DNA of 64,000 nt from a bacterium (GTDB lineage Bacteria > Electryoneota > RPQS01). The stretch covers positions 1-64,000 of the forward strand of contig JABWCQ010000016.1 in the NCBI GenBank assembly GCA_013360195.1. Direction: 5' to 3'. How positions within the stretch are numbered: the first letter of the stretch is position 1; each line of letters starts with the position of its first letter. The notes beneath the pieces are model-generated. The model worked only from the letters and a program-made list of their open reading frames with translations. It ran no database searches and had not been told where the DNA came from. The position numbers and the translations under genes were made by a program. This document shows, one piece after another, positions 8,238-17,213 of this stretch.

Positions 8238-9101
8238 ATGGACAACTTGCAAGAGAAAGAATCAAACGACGAAATCAGCAGGCTAAAGTCTGAACTTGAC
8301 GCCGTTCGTGCCCAGCTTCAGCAGACTCAGAAGCAGCTGATACACTCGGAGAAGATGGCAACCATCGGAATGCTCGTCGCCGGTGTTGCACATGAGATAA
8401 ACTCTCCGATTGGCGCGCTTGGCAGCATGCACGCGACTCTTGTAAAGGCGCTCGAACGGCTTAAGTGCAACTTGACATGCGACGGAGCTAACAGTGCGCT
8501 CTTAGATGATCCCAAGATCGCCGCGACACTCGCAATAATCGACGATGCAAATCGTGTCATCACAAACGGGACTCTGCGCGTTACCGGCATTGTGCGCCGA
8601 CTGCGAAGTTTCGCAAGAGTGGATGAAGCGGAGCGAACAATAGCGAATATTCATGACGGCATTGAAGACACGCTGACTCTGATCGAGCATGAAATTAAAC
8701 ACAATATCAAAATTGCAAAGCATTTCGGCAAAGTTCCCGATATCCTTTGCTATCCCGGACAGCTGAACCAGGTGTTCCTTAATCTTCTCGTCAACTCTCG
8801 TCAGGCAATGGAAAACGGCGGCGAAATCAGCATCACAACAGGAGTTGAAGATGGTTGCATCAGAATAGACTTCACTGATACGGGCAAGGGAATCTCGCCT
8901 GAGCACATTGAGAAGATTTTCGAACCCGGTTTCACGACCAAACAAGCGGGAGTCGGAACCGGACTTGGGCTGTTCATTGTGAAATCAATTGTTCAGGCTC
9001 ATGGCGGAACGATCCGAGTTCAGAGTGAAGTGGACAAGGGAACGACTTTCACAATAAACTTACCCATTGAGCAAAGCGAACCGAATGCCTGTTGCCAATA
9101 A
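8238..9101 (+). CDS. soluble sensor histidine kinase
   Basis: The 287-residue protein has no membrane segment. It starts with a coiled coil (residues 10-40, SRLKSELDAVRAQLQQTQK), followed by the H box AGVAHEINSP with His 52, a HisKA helix pair, and an HATPase domain with LLVNSRQAM (N box), FTDTGKGIS (G1) and GVGTGLGLFIV (G2). The coiled coil plus H box closely resembles that of the kinase at 3074-5077, so the two may be paralogues. The ATG at 8238 is preferred over an upstream TTG because the added residues look non-coding. It opens an operon whose last gene (16690) encodes a response regulator, the likely partner. No input domain is present, so it is probably controlled by binding another protein. 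Confidence 0.9.
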   Translation: MDNLQEKESNDEISRLKSELDAVRAQLQQTQKQLIHSEKMATIGMLVAGVAHEINSPIGALGSMHATLVKALERLKCNLTCDGANSALLDDPKIAATLAIIDDANRVITNGTLRVTGIVRRLRSFARVDEAERTIANIHDGIEDTLTLIEHEIKHNIKIAKHFGKVPDILCYPGQLNQVFLNLLVNSRQAMENGGEISITTGVEDGCIRIDFTDTGKGISPEHIEKIFEPGFTTKQAGVGTGLGLFIVKSIVQAHGGTIRVQSEVDKGTTFTINLPIEQSEPNACCQ

Positions 9102-10383
9102 CCGGGGAGTGCAAACTTGTGTTGGATTCAAGTTCTGGCGCGAGTTGTTTGCGTTCACACTGCTTGTTTTCGCTGCCAATAGCGCGCTTTCGGCGCCTGC
9201 TGATTCGAGTCGGAGCTTTGCAAAACCGCTGCCGTCCCGCACAGTCCTGGAACGAATCGTCTCTTTTCCTGGACAACTGGCTTATTCCCCCGTTCGTTAT
9301 ACGGTTCTCGGTCTTGGCTACGCAGGTGTCTATTTGGACGACACCGGCTTCATGCAGAGGGCAAGCAGCCTTTTCCGCCGGGCTGGCCTCCTGCCTGTCT
9401 ACGCTCCTCGAACCGGCGCCGGGCTTCGTTATACGAAAAACGATTATCTTGGCGATTCTGCGAAGCTTGTCCTGACCGCATCCTCGTGGGTAGATGCCAG
9501 ACAACTTTATTCCATCGCATGGGAAGAGATTTCGCTTGGACATGGTGTCGAATCCGGCCTGATGCTAAGATATCGCTCGCTAACTGCTGAGTCGTTCTAC
9601 GGCAAGAGTCCACGTGCAAGAGAAAGTGATAGACTTTCCTATTCGGCGGAAGACGTTTTATTCGAGTTGTCGCTGCAAAGGGATATTCATGAATTCGTCC
9701 GGGCAAGCATAGAAATCGGAATGAGTAACACCAGTGTCTTCGACGGCCGAGATCACGGTTCCCGTCCGATTTCTGACGTCTATTCTGAAAACACTTTGCC
9801 CGGATTGAAGGATGACACGCGCCTTCAAGGAACCGAGTTCCGTTTGCGATATGATGACACAAACGATTCTGCTCACCCAAGCACGGGCAGGATCGGCGTC
9901 TTCAGCGCGTCGCTTTTCAATGATATTCATAATGATGAATTAAGCTTCTGGAAAACCTCTGCTGACTTGACTCAGCATATTCATTTATTCCGCGATCGCA
10001 TTCTCGCATTGCGAAGTGCTGCGGAAATGACGCAGGGGATCGAGGGATCGGATATTCCATTCTATCATCTCGCTGAAATTGGCAGCTATGGAACAATTCG
10101 GGGATTCTCACGAGGCAGATTTCGCGACAATGACTTCTTTTTGGCATCTGCAGAGTATCGTTATCCGATTTGGATTCCGTGGCATAAAGCCGTGGATGCG
10201 GTAGTATTCGTTGATGGTGGACAAGTATCCCACGATATTATCGAAGAAGTGGCGTTGTCAGACTGGCAAATTGGATACGGAGGGGGATTTCGTTTCTACA
10301 ATACAACTGGTTTGATTGCGAAAACCGAACTTGCCTTCTCATCCGAAGCGATGCGCTTCTATTTTTCGCTGAACACCCCATGA
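9085..10383 (+). CDS. Omp85/BamA-superfamily surface-antigen-like barrel protein
   Basis: The 432-residue protein has a signal peptide (LFAFTLLVFAANSALSA) and a beta-rich body. Residues from about 240 match the C-terminal barrel of the bacterial surface antigen (D15) family: RYDDTNDSAHPSTGR, the conserved IRGFSRGRFRD block (the L6 loop that reaches into the pore) and VVFVDGGQV. No POTRA repeats are evident between the signal and the barrel, so it is a short, POTRA-poor member rather than BamA itself. The ATG at 9085 overlaps the kinase gene by 17 bases; a TTG at 9067 is the alternative. The stop overlaps the next gene (ATGA at 10380), so it is probably made together with the kinase-like lipoprotein. 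It may export or anchor that partner, which is inference. Confidence 0.8.
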   Translation: MPVANNRGVQTCVGFKFWRELFAFTLLVFAANSALSAPADSSRSFAKPLPSRTVLERIVSFPGQLAYSPVRYTVLGLGYAGVYLDDTGFMQRASSLFRRAGLLPVYAPRTGAGLRYTKNDYLGDSAKLVLTASSWVDARQLYSIAWEEISLGHGVESGLMLRYRSLTAESFYGKSPRARESDRLSYSAEDVLFELSLQRDIHEFVRASIEIGMSNTSVFDGRDHGSRPISDVYSENTLPGLKDDTRLQGTEFRLRYDDTNDSAHPSTGRIGVFSASLFNDIHNDELSFWKTSADLTQHIHLFRDRILALRSAAEMTQGIEGSDIPFYHLAEIGSYGTIRGFSRGRFRDNDFFLASAEYRYPIWIPWHKAVDAVVFVDGGQVSHDIIEEVALSDWQIGYGGGFRFYNTTGLIAKTELAFSSEAMRFYFSLNTP

Positions 10384-12050
10384 TTCTGCGAATCGGCAAC
10401 TTCATATTGATTCTGTGGTTCATCAGCATCGGTCTCGGCATTGCAGGCTGCGCCACCACAACGAGGTTTATTCCTCCGACACCATTGCCGGATGACCGCG
10501 CACACTTACCAGTGTGTCCGGAAGATACTGAGACTCATATCTTATGGGATGGTTACAAGCGGCAAATGGTTCAACCTGGAGCGGATCTCTTTGATATAAG
10601 TAGGTGGTTCAGGAAAGCCCTCGGAATTCCGAAAGAAGCGATGAATGCAGATGCCTTTGATGAAGTTAGAAACTCCAGCTGGTTTACGAACCGGAATTTT
10701 GTTGCTCCCCTTTCTCCCGCCGAAGTAGCACGCGGACCCAATACTGTCAATGGACCGGATCAATCTCAAGGCTGGACGATTATTCGCGCCAAAACTGTCG
10801 GTGTTACGCCAGGCTTTACAATTCGAGACTCGCGCGGTGACTCTTATGTCATAAAGTTTGATCCGCCCGGCAGCAGCGGCCTCAATAGTACGACCGATGT
10901 TATCGTGACAAAGTTATTGTACACCGCAGGCTACAACGTCCCGGAGAACTTTCTCGTCACTTTTGACCCCGCTATTCTAAGAATTGGTGAAAACGTCAAG
11001 TTTACTGGCAAAGATGGCAAGAATCGCGTGATGACATCGCAGGATTTGGCGGACATCCTTGCGCGAGTTGAGCTGACTCAGGACGGCAAAGTCCAAGGAA
11101 TGGCGAGTAAGTATATAGATGGAAAGCCAATTGGCCCGTTCTTGTTCAAGGGAACGAGGCACGACGATCCGAACGACATTGTGCCCCATGAACACCGGCG
11201 AGAGCTGCGTGGTATGCGCGTCATATTCGCCTGGCTCGGCCATTACGATACAAACGTCAGCAACTTTCTCGATGGCTTTGTCGAAACTGACAGTGGAAAT
11301 TACGTTCGACACTACCTTATTGACTTTGGCGCGTCACTGGGGAGCCATCCAAACGGTGCTAAGCCGGCGGATCGAGGAACCGAACCTTACATGGACCCCA
11401 TCCACATGTTGAACAAGTCACTGGAGCTCGGCTTGGTTCGCCGTCCGCGGGATTACCAGGAGGCCGTGGCGTTTCCGGAAGTCGGACGCTTTTGTTCAAG
11501 GAACTTTCATCCCAAGAGCTTCAAATTTATTTTTCCGACCCGCGCATTTGAGTATTATACTCCGCGTGATGCCTTCTGGGGGGCAAAGATTGTGGCCTCC
11601 TTTACCGAGCCGCAAGTTCGAGCCGCTGTTCAGACTGCCCATTATTCTGATAAGGCTGCCGAGGATTATCTCGTTCAAACTCTCATGGAACGGCGAGCTA
11701 TTGTGTGCCGGTATTGGTTTAACCGACTGTCGCCGCTTGATCACTTCCGACTCTCTGAAAGTGGTCTGCATTTTACGGATCTCGCGGTATCAGCCGGTCT
11801 TCAATACGACTCGCCACCGGATTACCGGTACAGAATGCACATGAATGGCCGCCAACTATCTGGTTGGCAGACCATTGGCACCGATCTGGAGATTGACAAA
11901 TCACAATTCCCCTCATTCGAGTCGTCTGACGACCAATTGACAATTGAATTGCAAGTGCGTCGAGGCGGGAGTTGGAACTCATCTGTGTTAGTTCATCTGG
12001 AACGAACTGGAGACTCGCTGGTTATCGTCGGGGTCCAGCGTAGATCATAG
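10380..12050 (+). CDS. lipoprotein with protein/PI3-4-kinase-like active-site residues
   Basis: The 556-residue protein has a lipobox (GIAGC, Cys 24), so it should be lipidated outside the cytoplasm. The middle part carries residues in the order and spacing of the protein-kinase-like fold. Lys 159 lies in SYVIKFDPP (beta-3 Lys). A hinge-like segment ASKYIDGKPIG follows at 242-252. Then come Asp 290 and Asn 295 in GHYDTNVSN (catalytic loop, D-x4-N) and Asp 315 in YLIDFGASLG (DFG). The last two resemble the DRHxxN and IDFG motifs of PI3/PI4 kinases and the HipA/FAM20-type families. No Gly-rich loop is obvious. Substrate and activity are unknown. It is translationally coupled to the Omp85-like gene and followed by two nucleotide-carrier-like genes. 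The kinase reading is inference; otherwise it is an uncharacterised lipoprotein. Confidence 0.6.
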   Translation: MILRIGNFILILWFISIGLGIAGCATTTRFIPPTPLPDDRAHLPVCPEDTETHILWDGYKRQMVQPGADLFDISRWFRKALGIPKEAMNADAFDEVRNSSWFTNRNFVAPLSPAEVARGPNTVNGPDQSQGWTIIRAKTVGVTPGFTIRDSRGDSYVIKFDPPGSSGLNSTTDVIVTKLLYTAGYNVPENFLVTFDPAILRIGENVKFTGKDGKNRVMTSQDLADILARVELTQDGKVQGMASKYIDGKPIGPFLFKGTRHDDPNDIVPHEHRRELRGMRVIFAWLGHYDTNVSNFLDGFVETDSGNYVRHYLIDFGASLGSHPNGAKPADRGTEPYMDPIHMLNKSLELGLVRRPRDYQEAVAFPEVGRFCSRNFHPKSFKFIFPTRAFEYYTPRDAFWGAKIVASFTEPQVRAAVQTAHYSDKAAEDYLVQTLMERRAIVCRYWFNRLSPLDHFRLSESGLHFTDLAVSAGLQYDSPPDYRYRMHMNGRQLSGWQTIGTDLEIDKSQFPSFESSDDQLTIELQVRRGGSWNSSVLVHLERTGDSLVIVGVQRRS

Positions 12051-12073
12051 CAGGTAACGCAAGACACTTTCGC

Positions 12074-13387
12074 GTGAACAACAACCCTTTTGGCGCAGTA
12101 CTTGATATCAGGCGAAGTGAGCTTGCTCTCGCCTTGCTCATGTTCGGCTATTTCTTTCTTGTCATAACGAGTTTCTGGATCCTCAAGCCGATTAAGAAGG
12201 CATTGTTCATTCAGTATTATGACTCTGCCGGTTTCACTATGTTCGACTGGCACATGACTGCGTCACAGGCAGAGCTTGTCGCGAAAGTTCTGAACATGGT
12301 AGTTGCCGTTCTGGCCGTCATCGTGTTTTCCTGGCTTAGTAATCGTTTCCGCCGGCAGCAATTGACGTACTGCTTTAGCGCATTCTTCCTTGCCGGATAT
12401 GCACTCTATGCGCCCCTGATCATCAGCCCATCAGACGTTACGGTCTGGACTTTTTACTTGTTTGGTGATTTGTACAGCACTCTAATGGTCGCAACTTTCT
12501 TTGTCTTCCTGAATGACAGTGTTACTCCTGCAGAAGCAAAGAGACTGTACGGCCTCATCGGGTTGGGAGGAGTTGCCGGAGGAGTCTTCGGTGCAAGCGT
12601 TGTCAGAGTGTGGATTGATGACTTGAACAGAAGCGACTGGATGTGGGTATGCTTCGCCCTTGCTACTGTAGTTTCCTTGCTGGCAATGCTGGCGGGTCGC
12701 ATTGTCGGCAGGCGCGGTGAAACCGAATCAAATTCAGAGGGCGGCAAGCCGGAAGTATCCGGCAACCCTGCGACAGAAGGCGCTCAGTTAGTTTTCAAGT
12801 CGCGCTATCTATTCTCCATAGCGGCGGTCGTTGGAATATATGAGCTTGTATCCACCCTTTTGGACTTCCAGTTCACTGCAACGATTTCGCACTATCTGGA
12901 TGGCGACGACATTGGGAGGCAGTTTTCTTTGGTCTTTGCGGTGACGAATTGGGTGTCGATGATCGTCCAGCTTTTCTTGACAAGTCTTATCATGACTCGT
13001 CTCGGATTAACTACCGCCCTGCTTGTATTGCCGATCGCCATATTCACTGGTTCGCTCGCATTTCTGATCTTGCCTGCGCTCTGGATTGGCAGTTCATTAA
13101 ACACAATCGACAATGGCTTCAGCTATTCGATAAATCAGTCGGCCAAGGAAACGCTGTACGTACCTGCTTCGACAGCCGAGAAATATAAGGCCAAAGCGTT
13201 CATTGATATGTTCATTCAGAGGTTCGCCAAGTCCCTTGCAGTCGGAGTTAGCCTCGTTGTAACCTCACTGTTTGTCGAATTTGAGAGCATTCGCTATCTC
13301 TCGCTCCTTACTATTGCCCTGGTCGCTGTTTGGATTATTGCCGTCCTCTATGCCGGTCGGCGTTTCAATGATCTCTCGGCAAGCTGA
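12074..13387 (+). CDS. Npt1/Npt2-type (ATP/ADP antiporter-like) membrane carrier
   Basis: The 437-residue protein has about 12 hydrophobic helices and no signal peptide. Features match the Npt/TLC-type nucleotide-exchange branch of MFS-like carriers. These are WILKPIKKALF in the first helices, AKRLYGLIGLGGVAGGVFGA in the middle, and INQSAKETLYVPASTAEKYKAKAFID before the last helices. In obligate intracellular bacteria such carriers swap ATP and ADP; in free-living bacteria their role is largely unknown. The GTG start at 12074 is 24 bases after the kinase-like gene. A second carrier of the same family follows, so they may work as a pair. The substrate (ATP, ADP, another nucleotide) cannot be read from the sequence. 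Confidence 0.8.
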   Translation: MNNNPFGAVLDIRRSELALALLMFGYFFLVITSFWILKPIKKALFIQYYDSAGFTMFDWHMTASQAELVAKVLNMVVAVLAVIVFSWLSNRFRRQQLTYCFSAFFLAGYALYAPLIISPSDVTVWTFYLFGDLYSTLMVATFFVFLNDSVTPAEAKRLYGLIGLGGVAGGVFGASVVRVWIDDLNRSDWMWVCFALATVVSLLAMLAGRIVGRRGETESNSEGGKPEVSGNPATEGAQLVFKSRYLFSIAAVVGIYELVSTLLDFQFTATISHYLDGDDIGRQFSLVFAVTNWVSMIVQLFLTSLIMTRLGLTTALLVLPIAIFTGSLAFLILPALWIGSSLNTIDNGFSYSINQSAKETLYVPASTAEKYKAKAFIDMFIQRFAKSLAVGVSLVVTSLFVEFESIRYLSLLTIALVAVWIIAVLYAGRRFNDLSAS

Positions 13388-13407
13388 TTCAATCCGACTA
13401 AGTATCC

Positions 13408-16227
13408 ATGGTAGTCATTTTAAGAAAGCTCTTAAATGTACGGCCCGGGGAGGAAGCTCGGACGGCGCTGATGTTTGTTTACAGCTTTCTTCTGATTGCA
13501 TCACTGACAATTGTGAAGCCGGTTCGCGCTGCGCTTTTCCTGTCTGAGCTGGGACCAGAGAAGCTGCCCTACGTCTATCTGCTGATTGCGATTGCCACTC
13601 CCGCATTTGTTGTGCTTTACAGCGGCGCCTCTAAGCGTCTTCGCTTGAACCGCCTGATCACCGCGACACTCCTTGTGTCAATCGCATTCCTGTTGCTTTT
13701 CTGGTTCGCCCTTTCGAACGGATATCATGCGCATTGGTTGATTTACTCGTTCTATGTTTGGGTTTCCGCCTTCGGTTTGATCGTAACCACACAATTTTGG
13801 CTTCTCGCTAATTACGTATTCAATGCTCGTGAAGCGAAGCGGTTGTTTGGCATTATCGGTTCCGGGGCAATTGCCGGCGGGATCCTCGGCGGCTACTTGA
13901 CGTCTACTTTTGCTCCTGCGCTTCACACACACGGCATGCTTCATCTTTGCTATTTATTCCTTGCCATGTGCCTTCTGCTCCAGTACATTGTGTGGCGATG
14001 GAGTGCGCGAATTGCATATGCCGACCGCATGAGGCGTGAAGAGCGGCAGAAGGCATTTCAGCTGGAGTCAAGTCCTTGGAGACTTCTGCTGCAATCCCGA
14101 CTCGTCGTCTATATCGGTGCGATTGCCGGTACCGGCGTCCTGGTAGGTACGCTTATCGACTATCAATTCAGTGTCGTCGCTTCCCGGTCAATAACCGGTT
14201 CTGATCAACTTGCTTCATTCTTCGGATTCTGGCTTTCAAACCTGAGTATTGTCTCGCTTCTCTTTCAGGTCTTTGTAACCGGTTTTTTACTGAAGAGGTA
14301 CGGAGTAAACACGTCGTTAATGTTCCTGCCTGCATTAGTAACTGCCGGCTCGGCAACCGCGGTGCTGTTCCCAACGCTCTGGGCGGCGACCTCCTTGAAA
14401 GTTGGTGAAGGAGGCTTGAAACAGTCTTTGCACAAGTCAGCTCTTGAATTACTTGGATTGCCGGTGCCTGCCAGGCTGAAAAATCAGGTTAAGGCGTTGA
14501 TTGATGTCGCTGTTGACAACTTTGCAACAGGTCTGGCCGGATTGGTTATCCTGCTTCTTGTAGTGATTGGACTTGCCGATGTTCGTACTCTTGGAATTGT
14601 AATCCTCGTGTTTGCGGCATTGTGGATCGTATTGGTGGCCCGCACCAAATCAGAGTACTTGGACGCGTTTCGCCAGGCGATTGAAAGACGCACGATACGG
14701 CCGGAGGACATTTCCTATGAGATCTATTCCTCCATGCGTGCGGATCAGCTGATCGAGTTGCTTGGAGGAACGAACGATAGACAGATCTTGATGGCTCTAA
14801 GTTACCTGGAGAACATGAGAGATGCTCGCTTGCCGTTTCATCTTGAGCGCCTTCTGGATTCCTCTTCTTCTGATGTTCTCCGGTCTGTGTATCGTATTGC
14901 CCGGTCGCTTCCGGATGTTGATCTTTCTTTGAGAGCGCATAAGCATCTGTATCATAATCACCCTGCCGTGCGTGTAGCTGCAACAAGATATCTGCTTCGG
15001 CGGTCTGATGATAAGCAGGCGATGACGGAGGCTTTCTTGAGCGCTGAGAGTGATATGGTTAGGGCTGCGGCCATCGTGGCGGCGGCGAGGGAGTGGGTCG
15101 GAGACGGCGGGTTTAATGCTAGTGTAGATTTCAAGCGCCTGCTTGAGGATTTGTGCCGTCAGATAAGCATGAATCCGGCAGATTTAACTGTAACAAAGGC
15201 GCTGGCGGAAGCGTTAAGCATTGCTCCTCAACCGGAGCTGGAAGACTGTACTAAGACTCTCCTTCGTGCGAGTTCTCCGGATATAGTCGCATTTGCCGCA
15301 CTTAGTGCGGGCAGGTCCGGTAATACCGGATTCCTCGATACTCTATTGCCGCATTTGGAGAATAGACAGCTACGGCAAAGGATTCGCGAGGCAATCGCAG
15401 GCTACGGTGACCTGGTTTCCGAACGGCTTGCCTTTCTGCTTAATGACGGCGACTGCAAATATAGTATCAGACTGGAGATCCCAAGAATTCTATTCATGAT
15501 TGGGACAGATAAGAGCTTTACGTTGCTCTCCGATAGTCTCAACATCAGGAATGCGCGCTTGCGATTCGAAGTGCTGAGATCGCTGAACAAAATGAGGAGC
15601 CGCGACGCCCGCTTTCGGTTGAAATCGAAAATTCTCATGCCAGTTGTTTGGAATGAGATCGGGAACTACTATCGTCTCCTGCAAGTACATAATTGTGTGG
15701 ATGGAAACGCGTTGCAATCCTCCCTCCCGGAACCCGACCCGGATACTATCGCCTTCCGGATGCTACTGAAACGCGCCGTAGAAGAGCGATTAGCCGACAG
15801 TTTGGAGCGCGTTTTTCGATTGCTTGGCTTGAGACATTCACCGAAGGATATGTATCATGCGTACCTCTGCATCAGCGGAAGTGCGCCTGACCAGCGCGCG
15901 AATGCGATTGAGTTGCTTGAGCTTGTTATCAGACCGCAGGTCTACTCGGTTTTAGCGCCAATAATTGAGTACTCGTCTCCTGCCGATCTAGCCGAACTTG
16001 GGAAGCGCGTTTTTGGAATACACATTACCTCGGAAGGCGAGGCGCTCTCAGCACTGCTTCAAGGTGATGACGATTGGCTTCGAGCTGTTGCGTTGCACGT
16101 CTGCCGAAGATCTTTGGACCTCAGTTGTGAAATGGATGTCTCCGAATTCGAAACTCACGGTCACTTTATGGTGCGGGAGGCAGCACTCAGGAATCGTGAA
16201 AATTCTGCTTTGACGGCGATTCGGTGA
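13408..16227 (+). CDS. Npt-type carrier fused to a long HEAT-repeat domain
   Basis: Residues 1 to about 415 of 939 form a second Npt1/Npt2-like carrier, with SLTIVKPVRAALFLSE, AKRLFGIIGSGAIAGGILGG and LHKSALELLGLPVPARLKNQVKALID aligning with the previous gene. Residues from about 440 onward are helical repeats of HEAT type (IRPEDISYEIYSSMRADQL then many paired helices such as HPAVRVAATRYLL and SDMVRAAAIVAAAREW). They lie on the cytoplasmic side if the carrier has 12 helices. The tail probably serves as a docking or regulatory scaffold. The next gene is a lone cyclic-nucleotide-binding domain only 10 bases on, which could sit on this tail. The gene follows the first carrier by 20 bases. Confidence 0.85.
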   Translation: MVVILRKLLNVRPGEEARTALMFVYSFLLIASLTIVKPVRAALFLSELGPEKLPYVYLLIAIATPAFVVLYSGASKRLRLNRLITATLLVSIAFLLLFWFALSNGYHAHWLIYSFYVWVSAFGLIVTTQFWLLANYVFNAREAKRLFGIIGSGAIAGGILGGYLTSTFAPALHTHGMLHLCYLFLAMCLLLQYIVWRWSARIAYADRMRREERQKAFQLESSPWRLLLQSRLVVYIGAIAGTGVLVGTLIDYQFSVVASRSITGSDQLASFFGFWLSNLSIVSLLFQVFVTGFLLKRYGVNTSLMFLPALVTAGSATAVLFPTLWAATSLKVGEGGLKQSLHKSALELLGLPVPARLKNQVKALIDVAVDNFATGLAGLVILLLVVIGLADVRTLGIVILVFAALWIVLVARTKSEYLDAFRQAIERRTIRPEDISYEIYSSMRADQLIELLGGTNDRQILMALSYLENMRDARLPFHLERLLDSSSSDVLRSVYRIARSLPDVDLSLRAHKHLYHNHPAVRVAATRYLLRRSDDKQAMTEAFLSAESDMVRAAAIVAAAREWVGDGGFNASVDFKRLLEDLCRQISMNPADLTVTKALAEALSIAPQPELEDCTKTLLRASSPDIVAFAALSAGRSGNTGFLDTLLPHLENRQLRQRIREAIAGYGDLVSERLAFLLNDGDCKYSIRLEIPRILFMIGTDKSFTLLSDSLNIRNARLRFEVLRSLNKMRSRDARFRLKSKILMPVVWNEIGNYYRLLQVHNCVDGNALQSSLPEPDPDTIAFRMLLKRAVEERLADSLERVFRLLGLRHSPKDMYHAYLCISGSAPDQRANAIELLELVIRPQVYSVLAPIIEYSSPADLAELGKRVFGIHITSEGEALSALLQGDDDWLRAVALHVCRRSLDLSCEMDVSEFETHGHFMVREAALRNRENSALTAIR

Positions 16228-16237
16228 GGTTCACTAA

Positions 16238-16651
16238 ATGATTACAACAGTTGAAAAGGTTGTCTTTCTTCAGGACATTGATCTCTTCGCTCGTATTCCT
16301 TTGGAGGATCTTGCCTACATTGCTATGATTGCCGAGGAACAAAATCTGCAAGCGGGTACCGTCATCTATTCTGAAGGGGATGTATCGGATTCGATGTACC
16401 TGGTTCTTGATGGCGCTGTGCGCCTGCACAGAGGCGGCGCGGACGTTATGATCGCGAAGGCACGGGATGCATTCGGGACATGGGCGCTGTTCGATAATGA
16501 AAGAAGAATTGTTACCGCCACAGTACTGGAAGATTGCGCGGTCTTGAGAATTGGGAAGGATGACTTCCTTGATCTCTTGTCTGATCATTCCAGGATTTCT
16601 GAAGGGATTTTGAAGGTAATGGCCGCCAAGCTGCGAAGCTTGGTTGGTTAG
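16238..16651 (+). CDS. single-domain cyclic-nucleotide-binding protein
   Basis: The 137-residue protein is essentially one CRP-type cyclic-nucleotide-binding beta-roll: LFARIPLEDLAYIAMIAEE at the start, GTVIYSEGDVSDSMYLVLDG (conserved Gly turns), and DAFGTWALFDNERRIVTATV where CRP has the phosphate-binding cassette FGExALxxxxxRxAT. The usual Glu after FG is Thr here, so ligand binding may be altered. There is no DNA-binding helix-turn-helix and no kinase or channel domain. A ribosome site (GAGG) lies 8 bases before the ATG. It sits between the HEAT-tailed carrier and the response regulator and probably acts as a regulatory subunit of the carrier. Confidence 0.9.
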   Translation: MITTVEKVVFLQDIDLFARIPLEDLAYIAMIAEEQNLQAGTVIYSEGDVSDSMYLVLDGAVRLHRGGADVMIAKARDAFGTWALFDNERRIVTATVLEDCAVLRIGKDDFLDLLSDHSRISEGILKVMAAKLRSLVG

Positions 16652-16689
16652 AAATCATTTCGCATTTGCTGCTTAGTAACGGAGAATAC

Positions 16690-17175
16690 ATGTCTGAGAA
16701 AACCAATCCGCAAATTATTGTACTTGTCGACGATGAAGAAATGGTGCTCACCAGCATTCGGTCTTTAATTGATCTCGAAACTGATTACACTTGTGTTCCG
16801 TTTCGCTCTGCTTCGCAGGCGCTTGAATTCATTGCTTCATCCACTGATATTAGTTTGGTCGTGTCCGATTTCCTTATGCCGGAAATGGATGGAATCTCCT
16901 TTCTCGCAAAAGTGCGGCAGCTGCGTCCCGATGTTCCCAGAATCCTGCTGACGGGCTATGCGGATAAGGAGAATGCGATCAAAGCAATAAATGAAGTAGG
17001 TTTGTTTCAGTATATCGAAAAACCCTGGGATAACAGCGACTTGCTGCTGATTTTCAGGAATGGACTGGAGAAGAGGCAGTTGATGAGGAAATTGCAGGAG
17101 AAAATTGATGAGATTAACAAGGCCTACAGCGATCTTGACTCGCTGCATCGTGAGATTGTAAAGGCTTTTGTATGA
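16690..17175 (+). CDS. response regulator, receiver domain with short coiled-coil tail
   Basis: This 161-residue protein has all receiver landmarks: acidic pair Asp 14/Asp 15, phosphoacceptor Asp 60 (VVSDFLMPEMDG), Thr 88 (ILLTGYAD) and Lys 111 (YIEKPW). The last 40 residues (RKLQEKIDEINKAYSDLD) form a coiled coil. No DNA-binding or enzyme domain follows, so output is probably by protein contact. The start at 16690 has GGAG 7 bases upstream; an ATG-less extension is rejected. As last gene of the operon opened by the soluble kinase at 8238, it is the natural phosphorylation target. A strong terminator follows at 17214. Confidence 0.93.
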   Translation: MSEKTNPQIIVLVDDEEMVLTSIRSLIDLETDYTCVPFRSASQALEFIASSTDISLVVSDFLMPEMDGISFLAKVRQLRPDVPRILLTGYADKENAIKAINEVGLFQYIEKPWDNSDLLLIFRNGLEKRQLMRKLQEKIDEINKAYSDLDSLHREIVKAFV

Positions 17176-17213
17176 CGTGACGACTGTTTGTGCCATGTCT
17201 CCATCGAAGTGAA

